DNA of 64,000 nucleotides from Prillingera fragicola (taxonomy: Eukaryota; Basidiomycota; Tremellomycetes; Trichosporonales; Trichosporonaceae): NCBI GenBank assembly GCA_002335605.1, contig BEDY01000002.1, positions 1,860,001 through 1,924,000 on the forward strand, read 5' to 3'. A program made the translations under genes and the position numbers. Numbering within the stretch: position 1 is the first letter of the stretch; every line of letters starts with the position of its first letter. Shown piece by piece: positions 55,462-64,000 of the stretch. Below the pieces are notes generated by a model, which was not told the origin of the DNA, ran no database searches, and was given only the letters and a program-made list of their open reading frames with translations.

Positions 55462-57373
55462 ATGCCTACCTGCCCAGTGTGCGACAAGCAGGTAGACGCT
55501 GATGGGGCCGCGTTTGAGCATCACGTCAATGCCCACTTTGATGTCCCTGCTGAAGGAGGAGCAGCCCAAGGGGGTGGAGGTGACCAAGCAGTGGACGATG
55601 ACGACGGCATCGAGTATGTCGGCCAGAGGTACGTCAACCACCTCAATGAGCTCGTATGCTCACATAGCAGTGCCGCTAAGAATTCCTGCTTTGTCTGTGG
55701 AGCAAATCTCGACAGCCTGAGCGAAGCAGCAGCAAACGCACATGTGAGCGACTGCCTAGGTAAGTGGTCGTGTGACAACCTCATCGGCCGCTGACGCGTC
55801 CAGACCACGGACCACCGGCCGACCATCAAGGAGAAGCCGAGTTTCAAGAGGAGGAAGACGACGACTACTATGACTCTGACCTCGAGAACATGAATCACGG
55901 GCGCAAGCACGGCAAGCTCGCGGACGGACAGTGGGATGGTGCTGCTTTCGCTGCCCGCAGCGGTGGAGGCAGTAAGACGAGCAAGGGGGATCGATGGTAT
56001 GCTACCTGCTTGAATCCATAAGCTGACTGGCAGGTGGGATCCTGTCACTGGAAGCTTGCTTGCCGGGGACGTGCCGCCAAACTTCTCTCCAGGTGAGCTG
56101 CTGAACGAGTAGCGAGGCGCAACTGCTGACGGCGACAGGTGTCATCTCAGTTCTGGCAGGAGGGCTGCGTGACAGTGTTACACGCAAGCAGACCAAGAAG
56201 GCTGTTCTTGCGCGCGATAGTGTGCACATCAAAGGCGCCTGGGGCTTTGACGGAAGTAGGTCCTACACTCTGTTCGATCACTGACAAGCCCAGCATGGGG
56301 ATGTGGCTATCGCAATGCGCTCATGAGCATCTCGGCCCTCCTCCTACTCCCGAACAGCCCTTACACCACCTTGTTTCACAAACGCGACGACCCAAGCGTT
56401 CGCACTGTGCAGGCGTGGATCGAGGAGGCATGGCGAGCAGGCTATGATCCAGAAGGAAGGGACCAGCTCAAGGGCAAACTCGTCGGCACGCAAAAGTGGA
56501 TCGGAACAACGGATCTGTACGCCATGTTCAGCTCTCTGGGTGTGCCCTGCACGCTTTGTGAGTGCAATGAGTGGGGCGGACATTGACGTATAAGACGACT
56601 TTCCCAAGCCAGAGAATCGTACCGCCAAAGAAGACGACCCCGAGCCGGCACACAAGATTCTCGAGCGTTGGGTCAAGTCGTACTTTGTGAGTGTTGCATG
56701 ACGTCTAAAGCTTATCAGCAGGACAACGACATTTCCGACGACGCAGAAGTTGAGAACGCATTCGGCAAGCTTATGGGGTCTACGGGCGGCGTGCGTGTCT
56801 CGGACCGGTTGCCCCTGATTCTCCAGGTTGGTCTTCTTACGCGGCACACAGCTAACAACAGCATGCCGGCCACTCGCGCACAATCATTGGATACGAGATC
56901 ACTGCCAAGAAGGGAGACATGCTGCTTCTGGTGTTCGACCCGGCAAAGTGAGTCCACACAACCAGAACGCACTGACCGATCGCAGAACCGTCCCGAAAGA
57001 TGTACGCAGTGCCGGCATCGAAGCAGTCCGTCGAGCACGCAACGGAGAACCACCCGAGGAAGCGGGACCGAGCACGGCAGAAGCGTCGTCGCCGCCGGCC
57101 TCCGGATCCGAGCGCGTGCGCTTTGACGAGGAAGCAGCCGAGCTGACCTCCGAAGACGAGATCGGGCCGGGAGGCTGGGTGAAGCGTAAAGTAAAAAAAG
57201 CAAAGGATAAGCGCTCCCAGGCGATAGTGTCCTCTGGCGTGTTTAGGGTCAACTTGAACAAGTGGAGCGCCATGACAGAGTACCAGGTTCTAGCGTTTAC
57301 GGGTGGGCCGTTGCTCGGAGCCGACGAGAAGAGGCTGCGGCGCACAATGACCAGTGTGCCTGTCGAGGTATAG
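55462..57373 (+). CDS. ZUP1/ZUFSP-type (peptidase C78) deubiquitinase
   Basis: Starts at the ATG at 55462. The N-terminus has a C2H2-like finger (CPVCDKQVDADGAAFEHHV... H) and a second zinc motif (CFVCGANL...AHVSDC), then an acidic stretch. The catalytic domain has the nucleophile in AWGCGYRNALMSI, the Trp-rich helix KLVGTQKWIGTTDLYAMF, His in HAGHSRTIIGYE and Asp in LLLVFDPAK. This is the UFSP/C78 papain-like fold; the zinc-finger members (human ZUP1, S. pombe Mug105) cleave K63-linked ubiquitin chains in genome maintenance. About nine short introns. A long basic and Ser-rich insert follows the catalytic Asp before FRVNLNKWSAMTEYQVL. Confidence 0.85.
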
Positions 57374-57439
57374 CGCATGTATGCATGGCGCTGTGGCAGT
57401 CCATGCCACAGACTTCGAACTTCTATTACGTCGTGGCCA

Positions 57440-58422
57440 TTACGCCCAGTTGGTCACACCACCGTCAATCTTTAGAGAAGCACCGGTGCAGAACGACCCC
57501 GCGTCGCTAGCGAGGAACAATACGGCATTGGCAATCTCGACGGGCTCACCGAGACGCTTCATCGTTGCCTTTTCCTTGGCCACCTCAAGCACCTCGGGTT
57601 TCTCGAGCGAGAAGGGCGTGACGACGACTAACACGTCAGCGCTGCCTGGGGGGGGACGTGCTACTCACATCCAGGACAGATCGAGTTGACGCGGATACCG
57701 TACTTGGCATACTCTTGCGAGGCGACTGCTGCGAGGCCCCGGACAGCGAATTTCGAGGCCGTGTAGGGGCTGATTCCCGGGAGGCCTTGTGTGGTCAGCC
57801 ATGATCGCGCAGTGGGGCTTACCTTCCAGACCTGCAATGGAGCTGATCACGACAGCCGAACACCCCTTGCCCCCCGAGGGAGACTTGAGGAAGGCGTCCA
57901 GGCCGTGCTTGAGACCGATGAACACTGCAAGTCAGCTCTCGTCGTCGATGAACCGCATACCTCCACGGCAGTTGATGGCCATGACCTTGTCAAACTGCTC
58001 CATCGGCGTCTCGTGCAGGAGCGACCAGTCGCCCGAGATGCCGGCCGAAAGAACGATAATGTCCACCTTGCCCCATTTGTCGAGCGTGGCTTTGGCGTAC
58101 TCTTCTGCAGTGGCCTCTTCAGTCACGTCGCCGACGAGGGTGAGGACGTTGTCACCGCCCAGCTCGGCCTTGGCTGCCTTGAGCGCTGCTTCAGAGCGGT
58201 CCACAATGGTCAAGCCCTTGACTCCCGCTGCAACAAAGCTCTGCTGGTGTCAGTCCTGTGCTGCAGAAACACACTGTACGCACCTTTGCCGTCGCGAGTC
58301 CAATACCCGAGGCGCCGCCCTGTCCGTCAGTGCTGCCAGAGATGCCCACCCACAGTGATAATGACGACCTTGCCCTCCAGGGACATCGGGTTGCTGGGAA
58401 TACTGGCGCTGTTGTTGGTCAT
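57440..58422 (-). CDS. Classical short-chain dehydrogenase/reductase (SDR)
   Basis: Starts at the ATG at 58422 (MTNNSASIPSNPMSLEGKVV). Exons give the Rossmann motif GGASGIGLA, the strand VKGLTIVDRSEAAL, the adenine-binding GDVTEE, LSAGISGDW (NNAG-type), catalytic Ser in VVISSIAG, Tyr and Lys in SPYTASKFAVRG, and the C-terminal FLASDAGSFCTGASLKIDGG. It is an NAD(P)-dependent alcohol/ketone oxidoreductase. It is divergent from the VAO-type oxidase across 491 bp, suggesting a shared route in which the SDR handles the alcohol or ketone product of phenol side-chain oxidation; substrate not determined. Confidence 0.85.
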
Positions 58423-58913
58423 GTTGAAACACAGAGGCTGGTGACAGCCTCCGCCGCTCATGCCAGCGCCTCTTAAGAGTCACTGCGGGATGACACTCGC
58501 AGTGGGGTAGGCGGCGCCCATCTCGGAGGTGGCGAAGTTTCCGCCCGCCAGGCGGCGCTGTGAATCCCTTATATTCGGGAGGGGTTAAGAAGCGTCCTGC
58601 TGCGTAAGCACGCCCACGAGAGCGTCGAAGAGAGGGCTAGAGGGGTGGAGAGATCAAGACAAGTCTGAGATCAAATTCCGCGTACCCCATGGAGCCTCAG
58701 TTGAGCCGGTGCCTGCGGGGGTGGGGCCGCAGGCACGGATCGGATTTGTTGTTGCCGAAGTAGTTGGATGTGACGTTCTACTGAGCATCTATCTATGCAT
58801 GGCACTGCGTCTCATACGCAGCCCCGACTGCATACAAGAGCAGAGCCTGTTCGCCGTGAACCCCCCTACTCTTCCCCAGCAGCCCTCTCTGTTCAAATCA
58901 CTCCCCAAGCACA
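58423..58913. other. Divergent promoter SDR / VAO-type oxidase, 491 bp
   Basis: Holds a perfect 10-bp inverted repeat at 58709-58736. No gene seen. Confidence 0.5.
58709..58736. promoter_or_regulatory. Perfect 10-bp inverted repeat, 8-bp spacer
   Basis: GTGCCTGCGG, eight bases of G-rich spacer, CCGCAGGCAC. It lies about 180-205 bp upstream of the oxidase start and 290 bp upstream of the SDR start. It could be an operator for a dimeric factor; its arms include CGG/CCG triplets facing each other across eight bases. Confidence 0.4.
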
Positions 58914-60797
58914 ATGCCCACCACCCCGCTGATCTTGCCGCCAGGCCTCACCGCCGATGCGTTTGAGCGCTACCTCTCCAAGGCCAAGACGATTGTCGGC
59001 GCCGACAACGTCGAGGTCATCGTAGGCGAGCACCAATTCACCAAGGACGACTACATGGACCCCGCAAAGGAGCACGACATGTACAACGTCTTTGACAAGG
59101 ACTACTTTATCGCCTCTGCGACCGTCGCGCCCCGCAGCGTCCCCGAAGTCCAGGCGCTGATGCGGCTGAGCAACGAGTTCAAAGTCCCCGTGTGGCCGTT
59201 CAGTATCGGCCGCAACATTGGGTACGGCGGTGCTGGCCCGCGCGTGCCCGGGTCTGTGGGCATCGACATGGGGCGGCACATGGATCGCGTCATCGAGGTC
59301 AATGAAAAGGACGCCTACTGCCTCGTCGAGCCTGGAGTCACCTACCAGGGGCTCTATGATCACTTGGTCGCGAACAAGCTCGACGACAAGCTGTGGATGG
59401 ACGTGCCCGACCTTGGAGGCGGCAGTGTGGTCGGAAACACTATTGAGCGTGGTGTGGGATACTCGCCTTACGGTGACCACTTCATGGTGAGTCATGTGGG
59501 GGAAGCATTGCTAACGGCAGATGCACTGCGGTCTTGAGATTGTGCTCCCATCCGGCGAGCTTGTTCGCACCGGCATGGGTGCTCTACCGCAGCCCGGCTC
59601 TACCAACAACGGCCAGTCGCCAGACCAGCAGGAGCCCAACCGTTGCTGGCAGGTGAGTACCGTGCTGTAAACAATCTGACAGTCAGCTGTTCAACTACGG
59701 ATTCGGACCCTATCACGACGGCATCTTCTCTCAGAGCAACTATGGCATCATTGTGAAGAGTAAGCTGTGCCCCTGTGCCGTGACTAACAATCAGTGGGTC
59801 TGTGGCTCATGCCCAACCCGGGCGGCTACCAAGCATACTGCATCACCTTTGAAAACGAAAACGACCTCCCGGCGATCGTCGAGGTAGTCCGCCAGCTGCG
59901 CATCAGCATGATCATCCAAAACGTCGCCACCATCAGGAGTCTGCTAATGGACGCCGCCTGCCTAGGCGACAAGGAGTCCTACTTCCCAGGCTCGGGCGAC
60001 CGCATCCTCTCCGACGCCGAGCTGCAGCAGATCCAGGAAAAGCTCAAACTCGGCCGCTGGAACTTTTACGGCGCACTGTACGGGCCCGAACCCGTGCGCA
60101 ATGCGCTGTGGGGCGCGATCCAGGGGTCGTTCAGTACCATCAAGGGCGCCAAGTTTTACCTCCACGAGGACGGCAAGCCGTCGCCCGGCGTGCTCGACAT
60201 TCGCGCCAAGACGATGCGCGGTATCCCGACGTACGACGAGCTCAAGTGGGTCGACTGGAAGCCGAACGGCGCGCACTTTTTCTTCTCGCCCATCAGCGAG
60301 GTGCGCGGTGAGGCGGCCACGCTCCAGTTCCAGATCACAAAGAAACTGCTTGAGGCCGCCGGGTTTGATGTCATTGTCGACTTTCTCATTGGCATGCGCG
60401 AAATGCACAACATTGTGTGTCTCGTGTACAACCGCAAGAAGGCATCGGACCGCGCAGCCGCCCTCAACGTTACGCGCCAGCTTATCGACGAGTGCGCCGC
60501 CCAGGGCTGGGGAGAGTACCGAACCCACCTGGCGCTCATGGATCAGATTGCTGGGACGTACAACTTTAACGACAATGCGCTCATGAAGCTCAGCGAGACG
60601 CTCAAGAACGCTATTGATCCCAACGGCATTCTCGCCCCTGGAAAGGTGAGTTCTTGTGCCGGGAGCAGAGGCTGACAGAGCAGAACGGCGTGTGGCCAAA
60701 GTCGTACAACAAGGCCGAGTGGAGTCTGGATTCCAACTCGTCGCCGTCCCGGCAGTCCATCCCGCATGTCGCGGTCAAGACCGAGGCCAGGTTGTAG
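58914..60797 (+). CDS. Vanillyl-alcohol-oxidase-family FAD oxidase
   Basis: Starts at the ATG at 58914 (MPTTPLILPPGLTADAFERY). The N-terminal FAD-binding PCMH domain shows PVWPFSIGRNIGYGGAGP, DVPDLGGGSVVGNTIERGVG and YSPYGDHF; the cap domain shows NYGFGPYHDGIFSQSNYGII with the Asp equivalent to the catalytic Asp of Penicillium VAO, and GLWLMPNPGG. The end (AIDPNGILAPGKNGVWP) is also family-typical. VAO and eugenol oxidase oxidise para-alkylphenols and vanillyl alcohol using O2. Five exons. Divergent from the SDR, pointing to catabolism of lignin-type phenolics. Confidence 0.9.
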
Positions 60798-61666
60798 GGT
60801 GTGTGGGGTTGTATGGAAGTCAGAAGATGATATGGATTTGTGCTCTAGCACTGGCGTGGGCGTGGCTGCTGTCGTCAAGAGCGAGACGGAACGACTTGCA
60901 CCGCGTAACGCCGTCTCATACAGATTGCCACGGTGGCGTTTCATAGTCCTACACACAGCGATAAGGCTGGGTGCCCATCGCAGTGCTTGTGTTGTTTACA
61001 TGTTTGGTGGACAGCAGGCTCAACCGTATCATAGCATGGATCAAGCCAACGTGGGACTTGTACCGATGTTGAACGTGCGACCCCATCCTTAGGCCCACGG
61101 CACTGGGTGTCGGGTGGCTGGGGTTGTTATCGCTCCTTATCAGGGGGGTGTAATGTCGTCATCATCGTGACTCGGTCCCGCGACTGTTCGGACGCGCTAG
61201 ACAGATTGAGTCAAAGACGCGTAGTGTTGGTGTCGACAGCGGGGCTGACTTGAGTCTATGACTGTCAAGGCTGGGGTCCCAAACATTGGCCCTCATGCAT
61301 TCCTCATTCTTCATCGACTCGGCTGTAGACGACGACTACTAGAGAGGAGCGGGATAAAAGCCTCCGTTTATTTGGTTCTTGGCTGTGCACCCGACGCCAC
61401 TCTGAGTGAGACACGCACGTTTGCCACCGCGCCCCCTTGCTCTCCTCAGCCTTCACTACCCGGGTACTCTCTTACACTCCCTCACTCGTCCCGGCCTCCA
61501 CGGACCAACAGCATCATCACCCATCCTTCGTCACCTCCCAGGCATCTCTCTCGTCCTTGTCTCCTCACCATCACTCACGACCCCATCGCGATCCCCCCAT
61601 CGCACCCACCTCACCCCCAATCTCACGTCATTCGCCACCCGCCCACCTCCGCCCCTCGTCACCAGC
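60798..61666. other. Intergenic region, 869 bp
   Basis: Between the VAO-type oxidase and the unknown 250-residue gene; the last ~200 bp are C-rich and likely leader. No gene seen. Confidence 0.45.
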
Positions 61667-62419
61667 ATGCCCATCCCACCCCGCCCCATCCCCACCCAGC
61701 CCGCGTACGCGCGCCGCGCCCCCCGCCCCGGCGTCTCCATCAAGCGCAAGGGCGCCTACTCCCCACACAGCCTCGTCGCCGACTCGCTCGCCGAGATCCC
61801 CCTCCTGCCCAGCATGGGCACGAGCGCGCCCAGCGCCACAACCTCGCTGCACGGCGTGCGGTTCGTGTCCCGCAACGCCTCACGCCCCACCACCCCGCCC
61901 GCATCCACGAGCCTCGCGCGCGAGGTACCACTCGCATCCTTAATGGACGGGCGGGGGCGCGCCAAGCGCGTCGGGACCGCCGCCACGCTCGGGTTTGACT
62001 TCGTGCCCAACCCCACCGTCGTGGCCATGCACGATACCGAGGACACGTCGCCGACGCCCAGCACGCAGCCCACGCCCGCAAAGCCCGTGCCGTCACTGTG
62101 GAGCTGGGGGCGCAAGGATGCGTCGGGTGCGACGCCAGAGCCGCCAGTGCCCGCACAGGAGGAGGAGGGGGCTGCGGCGCGCGCGCTGGCGAGCTCCCCC
62201 GCCCACTCGCCTGGCCCGGGGACGCCTGTGCTGGACCCGTCGTGGGATGACGAGTGGGAGCACGTGGATCACGAAAAGGACGACGAGGCGTCGATTGTCG
62301 GCGAGCTCGAGCTTGAGATTGGCCAGTTTGAGGACTTGGAGCCACCGCTCGACGCGTCCGTTTGCAGCTTGAAGCGCCCAACGGTCTCGTACGCAAAGGC
62401 CGTGCAGGGTGAGGTGTGA
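61667..62419 (+). CDS. Uncharacterised Pro/Ser-rich protein, 250 aa
   Basis: Intron-free from the ATG at 61667 (MPIPPRPIPTQPAYARRAPR); the frame is open far upstream but that part is Pro/Ser/His-rich and reads as leader. Short motifs: SIKRKGAYSPHSLVADSLAE, VAMHDTEDTSPTPSTQP, an acidic DPSWDDEWEHVDHEKDDEAS and a C-terminal TVSYAKAVQGEV. The SYAKAV end resembles SYAEAV in the HMT1-type transporter tail at 18.7 kb. Mostly disordered; function unknown. Confidence 0.55.
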   Translation: MPIPPRPIPTQPAYARRAPRPGVSIKRKGAYSPHSLVADSLAEIPLLPSMGTSAPSATTSLHGVRFVSRNASRPTTPPASTSLAREVPLASLMDGRGRAKRVGTAATLGFDFVPNPTVVAMHDTEDTSPTPSTQPTPAKPVPSLWSWGRKDASGATPEPPVPAQEEEGAAARALASSPAHSPGPGTPVLDPSWDDEWEHVDHEKDDEASIVGELELEIGQFEDLEPPLDASVCSLKRPTVSYAKAVQGEV

Positions 62420-63011
62420 GGTATGCTTTGGACTGGCTAGACTGCTCGAGGAAGGCGACCCGCCCGATAATTGTGACTCGACCAACACATACAAATCAAA
62501 CACACTACGTAGGGGCGCGTGAGACTGTGTAAACTCGCAAATATATGTCGACTGTAGGACTACACTACTTTATGCAAACTGTAACAATATGTACCACCTA
62601 GGCATGGGGACGCTGGAGAGGAACGAGACGCAGACATGGGGACGCATTGTGCAGGATTGAACTTGCGTCCATTTGGGAGGAACATCTGAGATCCACTGCT
62701 ATCGGAGGGCTATCCGCCAATGTGCAAGTGCCCTTGCTTTGGAGGAATAGCCACACGTAGCAGTGTGGCATGTCAAGGCCGCCTGAGGTTTCAGGACAGT
62801 GACCAAGGCCGCCTAGAGCTCCTCTTGCTACTGAATCATTGCCCAGCAAAGCATCCTCCGCAGTACCGTCATCTCAGACTCCACACCTGGCGCACGATCG
62901 CTTCTGGGACCTCTGTAATGTCAGGTCGACGCCGGTCGACAGGACCCGACCACATTATTGGCACAGTCCATACATTTTCAGCTACAGCCATCACTCGAGA
63001 TTGAGCCACAA
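62420..63011. other. Convergent intergenic region, 592 bp
   Basis: Between the convergent unknown gene and GH31 stops. No gene or clear repeat. Confidence 0.5.
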
Positions 63012-64000
63012 TTATTCAACCTTGATAACCCACGCCGTCCTCCCGTCCCTCTCCACCTCCTTGGCACCCTTGACCTTGCGCGTGTCCGTGACAGGCAGGA
63101 AGACATGCAGCTCGCCGTCCCACAGGGGCTTGAAATCGTGCTCCTTCCACTTTGCCTCGACGACCACCTCGTCCTTGTCCCCAGCAGTGTAGGTGATGTC
63201 CACGACGGCGCGAGCGGGTTTGGCCGAGATGCCGTCGTCCTCGATCCACCTGCCCGAGTACTTTTTGCTGCTCTTGCCCGCGGGAGCCGGGAAGATCCAC
63301 ACGCCGCGATAATCGTCGAGACCGACGACGCCGCCCTCGCTCTCGAGCACAATATCCACCCCATCCGGGGTCGTCCGCGCGGGTCCCTTCTTCTGGGTGA
63401 CGGTGTGATAGTCCTTGCCGACGGGGACGACAGCGCCCTCCCGCGCAAACAGGCCCATGTGCTCCAGTGGAGTCGCGACCGTCGCCGTGCTGCCGGCGGG
63501 GTGGATGCCGTGCGGCGCGTAGAGGTCAAAGTAGACTGCGTCGTCGTCGGGTGACGATTTGGGAAAGTAGACGTCGCGCGTGAGCATGCCCTCGAACAGC
63601 GCCGGGGCGCTCAGGAGCTGCCCCGCGCCGATCCACGCGTCAAAGCCCCGCAGCGAGGTCTCGGTGTAGAGCGCCGGGTCGGACGCAAAGTCGCCCCAGC
63701 CAAGCCACGCGTTGGTCGGCTCGGCATCCTCGTGCGACCCCCACATGAGCGAGTTGAGGAACGGGATGATCGTGTACCGCCACTTTATCGCGTCGCGGAT
63801 CACCGGCAGGACCTCGGGGTACATCCACGGCAGGTTTGTGCCCTTTACGCCGCTCGGGTCCTCGGCCGTCGGCTTGAAGGCGTGGATACAGAACCGCGCG
63901 TGCGTCACGCCAAGCTGGACCCAGCGGACGAACAGCTCAGGCTCAGGCAGGGGACCGCCAAAGCCGCCCACGTCCGAGCCCGTGGATTGCATGAGCGAAA
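63012..64000 (-). CDS. Glycoside hydrolase family 31, 3' part
   Basis: About 329 residues are open from the right window edge (5' part missing) to the stop at 63012. The visible part begins in the region of the acid/base Asp (STGSDVGGFGG) and continues with LFVRWVQLGVTHARFCIHAF, RDAIKWRYTIIPFLNSLMWG, QLLSAPALFEGM, DVYFPKSS and HPAGSTATVATPLEHMGLFA, then the C-terminal beta-sandwich. GH31 enzymes are retaining alpha-glucosidases, alpha-xylosidases or related; specificity cannot be fixed from the C-terminal part. No intron in the visible region. Confidence 0.88.
   Translation of the reverse strand, partial: SLMQSTGSDVGGFGGPLPEPELFVRWVQLGVTHARFCIHAFKPTAEDPSGVKGTNLPWMYPEVLPVIRDAIKWRYTIIPFLNSLMWGSHEDAEPTNAWLGWGDFASDPALYTETSLRGFDAWIGAGQLLSAPALFEGMLTRDVYFPKSSPDDDAVYFDLYAPHGIHPAGSTATVATPLEHMGLFAREGAVVPVGKDYHTVTQKKGPARTTPDGVDIVLESEGGVVGLDDYRGVWIFPAPAGKSSKKYSGRWIEDDGISAKPARAVVDITYTAGDKDEVVVEAKWKEHDFKPLWDGELHVFLPVTDTRKVKGAKEVERDGRTAWVIKVE

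Overview
The window is a nuclear fragment from a GC-rich, gene-dense fungus. The evidence is many very short spliceosomal introns (mostly 34-50 nt, with CTGAC/CTAAC branch points just before the acceptor), tight convergent and divergent gene packing, and a fungal gene set: Zn2Cys6 factor, Mim1, Sso1-type syntaxin, HMT1-type ABC transporter and siderophore MFS transporter. I infer a basidiomycete yeast, most likely Tremellomycetes/Trichosporonales. The order is an inference; the fungal and basidiomycete-like character is read from the sequence. I found no CRISPR array, virus or intact transposon.

Layout. 0-7.6 kb: 3' part of a CNS1/TTC4 co-chaperone, an unknown Ser/Pro-rich protein, a FHIT-like HIT hydrolase, a siderophore-iron transporter with an iron-GATA-type site upstream, and a small membrane protein. 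8.1-18.2 kb: proline dehydrogenase, RidA, a neutral amino-acid permease, an old yellow enzyme, a bacterial-looking M24 (prolidase/creatinase fold) peptidase and a Zn2Cys6 factor. Nine 15-bp palindromes of the form YTCGG-N5-CCGAR (eight match the TCGG/CCGA core on both sides, one has a final-base mismatch) sit in the three promoter regions of this block, three in each. This is the best candidate for an undescribed system: a clustered proline/prolyl-peptide utilisation regulon with its own regulator.

18.2-38.1 kb: housekeeping and cell-biology genes: HMT1/ABCB6-type transporter, plasma-membrane syntaxin, EMC7, OMA1 protease, ARP2, CRIPT and a giant DOCK-family exchange factor. 38.7-41.3 kb: a 13-exon gene joining a Rieske [2Fe-2S] domain to a ferritin-like diiron (DUF455-type) domain, with one apparent GT-TG intron. 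41.3-46.8 kb: a gene-poor stretch rich in simple repeats that ends in the long 5' leader of an HSF-type transcription factor (46.8-48.8 kb). 48.9-51.9 kb: two or three small intron-rich minus-strand genes with no recognisable domain, one carrying a minisatellite inside an intron. 52.8 kb: an intron-containing tRNA-Glu(CUC). 53.7-64 kb: Mim1 with a long N-terminal extension, ZUP1-type deubiquitinase, a divergent SDR/vanillyl-alcohol-oxidase pair, an unknown protein, and the 3' part of a GH31 glycosidase.

Exon joins were made by eye from splice consensus, frame and family conservation. Where totals are given (HIT, RidA, permease, OYE, Zn2Cys6 factor, HMT1, DOCK, Rieske fusion, HSF, Mim1, and the two small genes at 48.9 and 50.7 kb) the spliced length is an exact multiple of three.
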